64,000 bases of DNA from Pyrrhosoma nymphula (Eukaryota > Arthropoda > Insecta > Odonata > Coenagrionidae), in contig OY754327.1 of NCBI GenBank assembly GCA_963573305.1, positions 58,582,244-58,646,243 on the forward strand. The letters run 5' to 3'. The notes under the pieces are model-generated. The model was not told the DNA's origin. It saw nothing but the letters and a program-made list of their open reading frames with translations, and did no database searches. This document shows positions 54,665 through 64,000 of the stretch, piece by piece (position 1 is the first letter of the stretch; every line of letters starts with the position of its first letter). Position numbers and translations under genes: made by a program.

Positions 54665-57600
54665 CGTCTTTCTCTTGCCTTCCTTTCGCCCACCAAAACG
54701 CCCTCCTTGCGCCGGACCTCGCTGGATTCCCACGGCCACTTGCTCCAATTCCAACTTCTGACCCTCCTGTGTATTTATCCCTGCCCCCGATATTCCTTCA
54801 TCCTCACTCTCCGCAACCCTTTACCTACATCGAAAACTTCCCTGCCGCTTTCCCTTCCCCCACGAACCCCGGCCATTTTATCTCGCCTCACACATCAAAT
54901 CGCAACCTCTGGAACCAATATCCGATCCGTCAAAAATACTTACCGGGACGAACGCGTCACCCATCGCCGCGTCCATTCAAACATTCGGCTTCCTCCTCTG
55001 TGCCTCTCTCGGTCAAAACGACGCCCCCCCCCCCCTACATCATACTGAATGCGTCCCGTAACATCCCTGAATCCTTGGAAACCCACACATCTCCCACCTC
55101 CACTCCGCCCCTTTCGACGCCTCCCCCCCCATATTTCTGTCCCATTCGATCTCACTCCATGCGCCATCTCACCGCCATTCGACGACGTTTGTTTTCCTTT
55201 CTCATTTCCCCATTTGACGCGATGACGAATATCTCTCAACGGCGCGCGTCCCCGACCTGCGAACGCTTCCTCCGCTCGCTCCCTCCATCACTCTCCTAAC
55301 CCGCCCTCGTCTTTTTTCACTCCCTTCGTCATCTCGTAAACGAAAAAATTCCTAAATCGCTCCGACCGAAAACCGCCGGTGTCTCCCAACCAAAATGTCT
55401 CCCTTTCTCGTCTTCCCTTCGAAAAACCCTCACAACCCTTCGTGTGTTATTATTTTTTTTTGGCGTGAAATGTCGTTCCCCTCCAACGACCCTTTTCCTT
55501 TACGACCCCAATCGCCTTTCCCCTCCCCCTCCTCTCCCAAAAAAAACGACCGATCCTCCTATACCACCCTCGTGCATTTACTACCCATCTTGCCCTTATC
55601 TCCGTTATGTCTACTTTTCCCTCCCCACACTGAACGTATCTCCGCATCCATCTGCTTCGTGTTCTGGCTCTTCACTCCTCATCGTTCACGCTCCCCATCG
55701 TTCACGCTCCCCATATTCGCCTTTCTCTTCATCTGTTTCCTCCCCGCAACCGCCTCCGAAATCCCTTCTTCTCTTATTCCTCCGCGTTCTCTCTGGACGA
55801 ATTACCCGTCTATGATGTATTCCTTTCTCCGACCACCATCTTTTTCTCCCCGCTTCCACGTTCTGCCTCGTCAACCGCGAACTGTCGAACGAACTTGCAA
55901 ACCGTTAAACATCTGCCTTCCAAACCAACCCATCCCCCCGCATACCCCGGTTACATAAATTCCCTCGCCGCTTCCTCATCCTCCTCGTCATCTTCCATGT
56001 CCTGTTCATCTCATCGACCACACTCGCCGCTTGTCTCTCTTTTGTTCCGCGCATTTCGCTTCTCTCTCTCGTCTCCTGTTCCCTCGTTTCCCCATGCACC
56101 CCTTCCTCTCTCTCAACCCTATCATCTCGCGAACACCTCTCCACCCCATTTTTAATTTCGAACCTTAACAACGTTTCCCCACCTCCCCCCATCTTTTCCT
56201 CTATTAATTTTTTTCGCGGGAAAAAATACCACTCCCTCTCTCGTCTGTTTATTGCTCCTCCGGACAACACCCAACTCTAATTAACCCAACCCCTTTTCGC
56301 GTCTTTTCGTTGTCTCGGTCCACGAAATCGATTGTCCCTTCCCGTCGAACCGCCATCCGCGTCGTCGCTTTAAAAATGTTCCGTCTCTTCGTCGTCCTTT
56401 TTTCCCTATTCTCACTTTGCTTCCTGGCCCCCTTTAAAAACTGTCCCATTTGCCTTCCCCACGTGGGTAAATTTTTTTTCTAATTTTCTCCGGTGCTCGA
56501 ATATACTCCTACTATAATTGTCCTATTTGGGTTATTTAACCCTTCCATTACACTTTTTTTATTACATTTTTCCTTTTCCTTTTGACTCTTTATTAAATTA
56601 TATTTGGATTCTTTTCCGCGGACTCCGCCATTTCTGACCCCCATTTCGTCGACGTCAATTTCCGTGTGATATTTCGCCTGTTCTTTTCTCTCGTCAACTT
56701 CTAATATTCACCCCTCCCTTCTCCTGCTTTTATCTCCTCTCCTTATGTCGTGCACTTTCCTCTTTCTCGTCTTTTCACCCCTCCCCTTTCTCTCACTCCT
56801 CCCCTCTTTGTGACCAAAACTGTAAACCCTTACGTACCCCTTAAATCATATCATCTCTCCGCCACCTCCCCCTCCTCCTTCGCCGCCGTCTCCGTTCGGC
56901 GTAAATCCCGGCATTCCCACGTCCACATTATTCATCGCTAAATGCTCACCGTTTCCCCGAACGCTGCCTCCCCTTCCTCCTCCTCTTCATCCTTTTGCGT
57001 CTCGACGGATTCTAATACATTCCTCTTTCGCCGACATCGTTCGCCGTGAATCCGTCCTATTTAACTACTCTCTTTCATATCCATGTCGACATCTTTCGTA
57101 TTTGTTTATATTCATTATTTCTAATTATCAACTCTCCTCTTTGACTATAATTTTATTGGTACATTCCTCCTCCTCTTCCTAATCCCTCGTTTTTCTTACG
57201 GATTCTAATGCATTCCTATTTCGATCACTCCCCGCGTTTCTCCAACGCTTTGCCATATTTAACTTTCTTATTTCGCCTCCATCTAACTACTTATTTCGCA
57301 TTTATTTATAATATCTTTCAACATTATTGTGTCTCCCATGTGCCTATCATTTCGGTGACCTTACCTCACTACCTTTTCTCCTGTCCTTCTCAATGCCTTC
57401 TTACTCCTGTCTATTCCTTTCATTTCAACGACCTTCACTCGTCCCTTCCTAACGTTTGCCACTTTTTTTGTCACTGTGCTTATTATCACGCCCGCTTAAT
57501 AACTCTTGTCACCTCTGTCTCCTTCCTGCGATATCCCTTCCATGTTCTACTCTGTCCACCTGTCTCTTCCTACACCCAACAACTCTTACCGTCTCCCTCT

Positions 57601-58460
57601 CTCACACACAATATACTTACTTTCTCCCTTATTTTTCCTAATCCCATTCTTTCCTCGTCACACCTTCACAATAACCCGGCCATCTACGTATAAATCCTTC
57701 TTCGCATACCCATCCCTCGTTCAAATTCTGCCGTCCTGTCTCTCAACACTCCGAAAAATTCATAACCGCCCCTCTCTCAATAAAATTTCTTCAACTCTTT
57801 TATGCTATTTATGCTATTTTCTCCTCATCCGTCCCGTTATATTTGGTCACTCATTCACGCTAACTCGGCCACCTTCCTCCTACCCTGCCCCTCACACGCT
57901 CAACGATCTCCTCCTGTTTTTCCACACACCCAAAAACTTCAAAATGTCAATATCTTTCAAACACTATTCGTTCTTTCTCGCATTTATTTGCGTTCTATCC
58001 TTTGTCGCCTGGTATCATGGTCGCGATAACTCGGTCACCTCTGTCTGGACCCTCCATCCTACGCCCTTCCCTCGCTCAATGCTGTTCTCTTGTATCTCCA
58101 CACTGCCAAAAACTCTGGTCTATCTCACAAACACTATCCGTTCTTTCTCGCTTCTCTCTCTCTCTCCTTATGTCCATCCTTCCCCTTTATCGCACCGACT
58201 TTTCATCCCGCTCTCCGTTCTTCACGCCTCGTTTTATCTCCACCGCTCCTGTACCCCTTGTACCCTGTCTCTCCCACCTGCTCTCGCCACCCCACTAACC
58301 CCTTTTTTTATATACGTATTCGTCCTCTCCTCACCCCGTCCCGAAACCCGCCAACCTCGCCACCACATCACGCCTCCGCCACCACGCCACTCCCGCCTCG
58401 CCCAACTTTCCCCTCCTCCCCCCACCTCCCCCCGCTATCCTCTTCTCCTCTCCTCCCCCA
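54665..58460. other. 3.8-kb pyrimidine-biased intronic tract
   Basis: For nearly 4 kb the plus strand is dominated by C and T (CCTCCC, TTTCCC, CTCCTCC and TCTCTC runs) and also carries many CGs. Start and end are sharp: AT-rich DNA before 54.66 kb and an exon at 58.47 kb. Long frames, including one of 440 codons (57506-58828), are open because TAA, TAG and TGA contain purines and are scarce. Their Ser/Pro/Leu/Phe-only composition is that of translated polypyrimidine, so I do not call them genes. Confidence 0.7.
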
Positions 58461-58472
58461 ACGCACACACAG

Positions 58473-58780
58473 CGGGCTCCCGTCGTCCAAGCAACGCATC
58501 GATCCACAGCAGTGCCTCATCCTCCCGCAGCTACAGTCTGAGGCGCTACGAGCGGGAGAGGGAGCAACGGGAGCAGCGCGCGGCGGCCGTGGCGGCCGCG
58601 GCTGCCGCGGCTGGCGCCCTCCACCACCCGGGCTTGCGAGCCGCGCAGAGCCTCCCCGGCGTGGCCCTCTCGGAGGTCGCCGAGGGTCCCTCCTGCGGCA
58701 TCGGGCACACGCCGTCCCCGAGTCCTAAGACGGCCATGTCCACGGATGAGCTTCTTCCGGTCCTCGACGAAGTCAGGGAG
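58473..58780 (+). CDS. Internal exon: Ser/Arg-rich, charged coil, poly-Ala
   Basis: The acceptor is CACACACAG (ending 58472) and the donor is GAG|GTGAGG at 58780/58781. The exon is 308 nt, phase 1 in and phase 0 out, and joins the 49.9-kb exon in frame. The peptide reads GSRRPSNASIHSSASSSRSY, then SLRRYEREREQREQRAAAV, then an alanine run, LHHPGLRAAQSLPGVALSEV, GHTPSPSPKTAMSTDELLPV and LDEVRE. It continues the disordered Ser/Arg-rich tail with a short Glu/Arg coil and proline-directed sites (TPSPSP). It shows the highest GC of any exon here. The surrounding intron keeps the frame open upstream, but composition changes sharply at the acceptor. Confidence 0.7.
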
Positions 58781-60530
58781 GTGAGGGAGCCAACCGCTTG
58801 GAGCGGGAAAAAATACATAAAAAAATGAATGATTTTCCTTCCTTGGGGTAGAAGTAAAGAAATATTGAAAATGAATTGGTAATTTAGAAATCTGGGTCTG
58901 CAGATTAAAAATTGGCGGACACTGTACAAAGTGTATTTATGGTCGTCGTCAGACGGTGCCGCAAGATATCTACTGTATTTAGCATGACTTTGGTTTGTTT
59001 TTTTATGTAGCTAAGCTCCATGGAAATATCTACCTTGGGTTAGAAAGGTATTTATCACATTGTGAGACCGAACTATATTGCCGAATGGCACCTGGGTTAC
59101 GACTTGAAGCGCAAAAGCAAAAGAATACAAAGTGATCTGATGCAAAATGTGGTATGGGTTATGCTCTTTGAAAACCGTGATGGTTGAGAGCTCATCCATT
59201 CGAGAAATCTCCTAGTGATGCAGAAGAAAATAAGTTTTATTTAATGAGAGGCTCAATGCGACTAAATGCTGTAGTAATATTTTTTAGACGAAAAAGAAAA
59301 CTTTTAAAATGGTTGGCATAAAAATAATATTAAGACGAAATTAGGTTATTCATTTATTGTATTGTGTCACAGAAAATCAAAACAGAAATGACGGATTTAG
59401 CAAACATAAAAAAGTTCTTGAGCATTTCATTAATATTCATTTTTGTACTAGTCATGCATAGACAGTGGAAGAATTATTATTTATTAATATTTTTTTTATT
59501 TTTAACGTAAAACCACTACTAAATCAGGGTACCAAATCCAAATAATTCTCTATTCTCCCAGCCTCGACTTTGGACTATTAATTTTTTATACACTATTTCA
59601 AGGTATGGCTAAAATTCGGGTTGGCAAGATGTGGGCACTTATATATATATTAGGATTTAAGATTATGTATAAAACCGTACTGTAGTGCAATAAGGTTTAC
59701 ACAATCCAGAAGATTGGACGAAGAAGTAATTACATGATCCAGTGCTCAAGACTTATAGCTTTCCAGGAAAATTATCATTCCAAATCATTAAATATTTAAA
59801 AATTTTGTGAGAGATAAATTTTTACTTGAAGGGATTTCAAGCTGTTGTTAAAAAAATTGTCACCGACTCTGACCTTTGAGACAGGAGAGGGTAAAAAAAC
59901 TAATCAAACTCATTAATTTTCCACTCATAGCATATAAATTCGGAAATACATATGTACCTTTTTTTTCTTCATTAGGTACATCATGTCCATTCATTCTGGT
60001 CCATCCAATCCATGGGCTTAAAATTTGGCAGTGTATTTTTTTATAATACGTCTCAGCATAAGATATTTTGAACACGAGAAATGAGGTAATACTCAATTAA
60101 AACTTTCATTGTTTCAAAAAGTCTAGAGCTGAAAGTTTCAATTCAAAAACATACATTTAAACTGGAAATAAAATCAATTCTTCCATTCTTTGGCGACCCC
60201 TGCTTGTAGAAGCTATTCGTTTCAATAGTGTTGGTACTTCATTTCAATAGTGTTGGTACCCTTAAACATTTCAATGTTTGGCAACACCTGATTGGAGAAG
60301 CTATGCATTTCAATAGTGTTAGTTCCTACTTCAGGGTCCTAAAATAGAAACTTTGCCCCTAAATACTAATAATTAATTCCTGGCAAAAATTTAGAATGAA
60401 CTATTTCTCAGACTTGGGCTGAAATAGATAAATCATATTTATGAAATTAATTTTGTTGTATGTACTTTAGGATAATTTATCTCTAATCAGGCATCTCTTT
60501 GAAGTACATATGCTGTAATTTTACATTCAG
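58781..60530 (+). other. Intron of about 1.75 kb (inferred)
   Basis: Bounded by GTGAGG and TTACATTCAG. It holds three copies of ATTTCAATAGTGTT at 60218-60322; otherwise it is featureless AT-rich DNA. Confidence 0.45.
60218..60325. repeat. Interspersed 20-bp repeat, three copies
   Basis: ATTTCAATAGTGTTGGTAC-like units start near 60220, 60241 and 60307. AGAAGCTAT occurs before the first and third. Confidence 0.65.
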
Positions 60531-60704
60531 GACAATCTGCAGCCTTTGCCATCTACATCAGTGGCATCAACTTCAATTGTAGCAGTTGCTTCCACTTCAC
60601 AACAGCATCGACGGGAGGCTTCATATCCTTCAGGAAGAAGAATTCTGCATGGCGAAATTGGGCCAGCCATTGCAGGGCCATCATCCTCTGCTGGGGTCCA
60701 CCGC
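60531..60704 (+). CDS. Probable further exon, Ser/Thr-rich, 3' end unclear
   Basis: A good acceptor (TAATTTTACATTCAG) ends at 60530, and the frame that follows joins the previous exon at phase 0. The peptide starts DNLQPLPSTSVASTSIVAVA, then STSQQHRREASYPSGRRILH, then GEIGPAIAGPSSSAGVHR. In that frame TGA follows at 60705. Either this is the C-terminus, or a donor lies earlier (a weak GG|GTCCAC at 60696), or the copy is interrupted. An antisense frame of 92 codons covers the same DNA and is taken as a shadow. Composition fits the disordered tail of the upstream exons. Confidence 0.45.
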
Positions 60705-60707
60705 TGA

Positions 60708-62930
60708 GGGTCCCATGGCCAGCCGTTCTCGGTCCAAATGTACTAACTTCTTGGAGTAAAGAAGCCTCAATGCAAGATTCAGTGTGAAGGTAGTATTGGA
60801 TCCCTTGACGAGCAGCAAGTGAAGGAGACAACTAAATAAAACCAGGGCAGTTATAATTAACAATGGCTTGATGCTTACAAAAATGATATTCAGTATTTGG
60901 ATAATTTCTGTGGCTTAAACCTATATCATAATGAAAACATTACGAATGACCCAAAAAAGAGTAAGTGTTGTAGACATTAAGAGGAATGAGTAATATGGCT
61001 GCTTACACCAGCAACATGGCAGAGAACAGGGTAGTAGTAAAAGGAACACAGCCTTATGATGAAGGATGAAACTGTTAAGGAATAATGGTTCTCATAGCTC
61101 TTCAAAGTTACTCTTTGTAACAATTTTGGACATGCATATGTGTTATTCATTGCTGACTGAATTCCTTGAATATCATTGGAATACCGCAACTGTCAGCACC
61201 CATAATTCAATGGCTTACTCCTTAAGATATGTTGGTTATGACGTATATTTCTTATACGTGTGGACCAAGACATGAGGGTAAGCCCTTTCTTTTAGGTTAC
61301 TCAAGTGATACATGAAACGTCAAACAGGATGACCATAAAAACTGTGGTATTAATATAATGAAATGCATTGCACCTATTTGTTTATTAAGGGAGTATGGCA
61401 GGATTATATTATTCAATTTGACTGAAATATATTGTCATTTCATAGCACCAAAACTCACCTTGTTGAATGATGGTTTTTACAATATTTAAGTTGAAAGATA
61501 TCACAAAATATGTGGATAAGGTGGCTCATAGGAGGGTGGTAATTTCTTGTAACACATTTTATAAATCTCTTGTGCTCAATGTTGATAAATTAATTGTCTA
61601 TACCATTACAAAATTTAATATTGCCTCAAATCAAAGTTTATGAACTCAAATAAATGCAGTTGCTCTAGTTGCTGGCAATTGTTCTACAAATGTTCTTACT
61701 ATGTTTGAACAACAGTTAAAAATGAAATAGGCTTAAACAGCATAAATTGTGTGCACAGTTTAAAAGCAGAACTCTAATGCTTAATATAGTTTTTATGACT
61801 ACATGAATTGACAGTAAATATTCCAATTTGTGGCATGCAAGAGGTGTTAACTGCTGGGTAATTGTCTATTGCTGATTATTACTGCTGACCACTGGTTCCA
61901 TTTATAATATGAAGTGTTTTCAAGATTATAACCTCTCATGATTGTCACTTTCAAATTTTAATGAGCCAACCATGCCTAATCACCAATTGCCTAAGAGTTG
62001 ATTTATATTCTCCGGAAAAAAACATCGGACAGTAATTAGGGATTCATGGTAGTAAAACTGTGGTGAGAAGCAAACTGGGACATGATGAAAGTGTGTAAGT
62101 GGTATGAATGACGATGGCTATGAATTGTGATTTCTTACTTCTTTGAAGTTTGGACAAAATGTTGAACATTGCCGAAAGGAATGACGTGTTTCATAACTTC
62201 CCTAGTACAAGGTGATCTTTAATAAGTGAGAAAGTTAGTGGTTTTTCAACCTTCTTCCCTTGCCCTGTTACAGATAATTATAACCTAAACATCTATCTAA
62301 TCTTTGTAAGTAATCAAATTGATTTTCATTTTAGTTAAATAGTAATGTCAAACTATTATTTAATGCTCCATTTTATTATATTTTATTAATTTCTGAATGA
62401 ATTTCAGATGGAACTTTAAAAAATTTAATGATGCAGTGAACTTTTATAATTTAATGTTTTTAAACTAACTTTAAGACAATGTGAATGGACTATACAAGTG
62501 CCCTTCTACTATAACAATGTTTCCTCATGCTTTACACAAAATGAGGTGCATGTGTATGAGGATTGCACCTATTGATATAGGTGCAATCCAGATTGAAGGT
62601 TTAAACTAGGTATGTCATTCAAGGGAGACACACCATATGTACAGCGTTATTGTGGTGTTGGGTGGAAATCCTCAAGGAAAAAGTCCCGAGATTTAATTTT
62701 AGAAGAAATAAGTTCCATGTAGGTACATAAAACTTTGAATACATTTGAAACAATTTGTTAGCCTTCCAAATCAGGTTTGAGTTATTTTCAGTTTCTTGAT
62801 AGATTGCCATAAAATTTTCAAGTGACACTGATTAATGCAGGGTCTACCTTCAAATGTAAAAATCTTTTATGCCTGAAAATTTTAAAAGAGTTTATCGCAG
62901 TTAAATCTTTAAAAATATATTTTTAAGTTG
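60708..62930. other. AT-rich DNA, nothing recognised
   Basis: Contains only the small palindrome at 62560. Confidence 0.4.
62560..62589. repeat. Perfect 12-bp-arm hairpin
   Basis: GGATTGCACCTA and TAGGTGCAATCC pair across a 6-bp loop. Confidence 0.75.
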
Positions 62931-63275
62931 TTATGAAAATAGGAAGTAAAATGAACTACTGATGATACCTAGTCCAGACTGCTGATGTGACACAGGTATA
63001 GATTCTATTGAGTACATTGGTGATACATACTTGGCGATGTTAATAGGCACATCCCAGATCAGTTCACAGGAAAGAAGACCATATTTGGGGGATAGAAGAG
63101 CAGTCTGGCCTTGGTTAACAGTCCATTTTATCAATATGTGTGTATGAAAAAAGTCATTTTTTAAGCTCATGATCTTGCTCCATGAATTATAAGACTTGTC
63201 AAAACTCCATGAGTGAGGCACCAAGTTAAAGGCTTCCATTTGCAAATTTAGTAATAAAACAAAAACAATGAGCAC
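62931..63275 (-). other. Open frame of 114 codons, unassigned
   Basis: The minus frame includes LSPKYGLLSCELIWDVPINI and SIPVSHQQSGLG, which look protein-like. No domain is recognised and it may be chance. It lies antisense and downstream of the main gene's last seen exon. Confidence 0.2.
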
Positions 63276-63780
63276 AGAAAATTTTGATCATTTCTCTGAA
63301 AAATTGCCATTGAAAAGAATTTTTGAATACCAGTCCAGTGATTGAATGTTTGAATTTTAAAATAATATATTTAATCATTCCTAAAATGAGTGTATCTAAA
63401 AATAATCATGTCTTAAAAGTAACACCAATGTGTGTTTGAAGGTAAAAGTTGCAAGACTCAGTCCAGCTTGATTAATCTCTCCTTGAAGGCATCCTCTATT
63501 TTCGCTGTACAATTTCCACGATTGAAATATGTTTAATGTAAAAACTAATTCTTTAGTTTTTCTATCTTTTGATGTGAAACAAATAAGTTGAGTGAGTGTT
63601 TGTGTTGATTGATGACAAAGACAGTCAAACCATTAATATCAATGGATGCTGTATTCTCTAAATCAGTTTCTTGTGTGGTTGAAAAGCTCTAAAGAAAAAC
63701 AAGGAAAGACTGTGTATGCATCATTATGATTTTGTTTACTTACTAGCTTATTTAAATCAGTCATCTCCAAAGAACTCTTA

Positions 63781-64000
63781 TCCCAGGGAAAGACACAAGT
63801 CAATGCCTAGGACTAAACCAAGTAACCAAAACCAGCAAGTATGTTAATTTAGAGTTGGCAGCATGGGCACCATAGCGCATAAGTTGGCAGCATGGGCACA
63901 GATGGGCAAGTGGGTGCAATTTCCCAGGGAAAGACACAAGTCAATGCCCAGGACTAAACCAAGTAACCAAAACCAGCAATGTTAATTTAGAGTTGGCAGC
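63781..64000. repeat. 141-bp tandem duplication, cut by window end
   Basis: TCCCAGGGAAAGACACAAGT at 63781 restarts at 63922, and the copies match almost perfectly through CCAAAACCAGCAA and GTTAATTTAGAG to the window edge. Inside the unit, AGTTGGCAGCATGGGCAC occurs twice, 30 bp apart (63853 and 63883). This may be the start of a longer minisatellite. Confidence 0.85.

Larger units (their letters stand above)
50088..58472 (+). other. Intron of about 8.4 kb (inferred)
   Basis: Lies between the GTGCGG donor and the ACACAG acceptor at 58472. It is AT-rich to about 54.66 kb, then strongly pyrimidine-biased. Confidence 0.55.

Noticed and set aside
54707..56449. Several 100-190-codon frames on both strands at 54.7-56.4 kb
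   Set aside because: They are translations of pyrimidine- or purine-biased DNA, overlap one another, and show no domain.
57506..58828. 440-codon plus-strand open frame as a protein-coding gene
   Set aside because: Its first 320 codons lie in the polypyrimidine tract, where stop codons are rare. Only the last part (58473-58780) is bounded by splice sites and has coding-like composition.
60553..60831. 92-codon minus-strand frame
   Set aside because: Antisense to a plus-strand exon with a good acceptor and matching phase. The minus strand shows no supporting splice sites.

Overview
The window looks like a stretch of arthropod, probably insect, nuclear DNA. It is AT-rich, contains long non-coding intervals with canonical GT/AG-bounded exons, and is full of eukaryotic mobile elements: Ty1/copia, RTE-type and CR1/L2-like LINEs, hAT and other TIR elements, tRNA-derived SINEs and fold-back elements. 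I see no prokaryotic operons, rRNA, CRISPR array or intact tRNA gene. The species cannot be named from the sequence.

Region by region. 1-2.3 kb is a decayed copia element whose reverse transcriptase (RT) is split by a 973-bp non-autonomous hAT element with a clean 8-bp target duplication. 2.36-5.93 kb is a near full-length RTE-type LINE with a textbook 5' inversion: endonuclease and early RT lie on the minus strand, late RT on the plus strand. A 147-bp hairpin insertion sits inside its endonuclease. 6.9-7.5 kb is a second RTE relic and 8.3-8.5 kb a tRNA-SINE. 10.3-13.8 kb is a cluster of inverted-repeat elements: a 640-bp fold-back, a 1.64-kb TIR transposon, a 103-bp-arm near-perfect palindrome, a hairpin MITE and a palindromic MITE. 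14-23 kb is mostly unrecognised DNA with three GC/CpG-rich islets. 23.7-25.9 kb holds another fold-back and a decayed CR1/L2-like LINE. 27.7-29.1 kb has further hammerhead-like repeats and hairpins. 31.8-32.1 kb is a SINE and 34.9-35.4 kb holds LINE 3' ends.

From 36.8 to 60.7 kb I can support one multi-exon plus-strand gene. Its internal exons are 37761-37937 (a transmembrane segment followed by a basic stretch), 49917-50087 (His/Ser/Arg-rich), 58473-58780 (Ser/Arg-rich, then a charged coil and poly-Ala) and possibly 60531-60704. Phases agree across every junction. It would be a single-pass membrane protein with a long disordered cytosolic tail. I could not identify it. The first coding exon and the true 3' end are not visible. 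The transmembrane exon is enclosed by three large inverted-repeat elements, and the 58.5-kb exon is preceded by about 3.8 kb of strongly pyrimidine-biased intron.

The most interesting pattern is a small hammerhead-ribozyme-like motif: CTGANGA, one spacer base, a short stem-loop, then GAAA. It recurs at about eight places (10.3, 10.8, 13.1, 23.3, 23.8, 27.8, 28.9, 38.6 and 38.9 kb), usually in fold-back elements. The stem II bases differ from family to family but mostly remain complementary. This matches the small hammerheads known from Penelope-like retroelements, and here they sit mainly in snap-back elements with no visible Penelope coding region.
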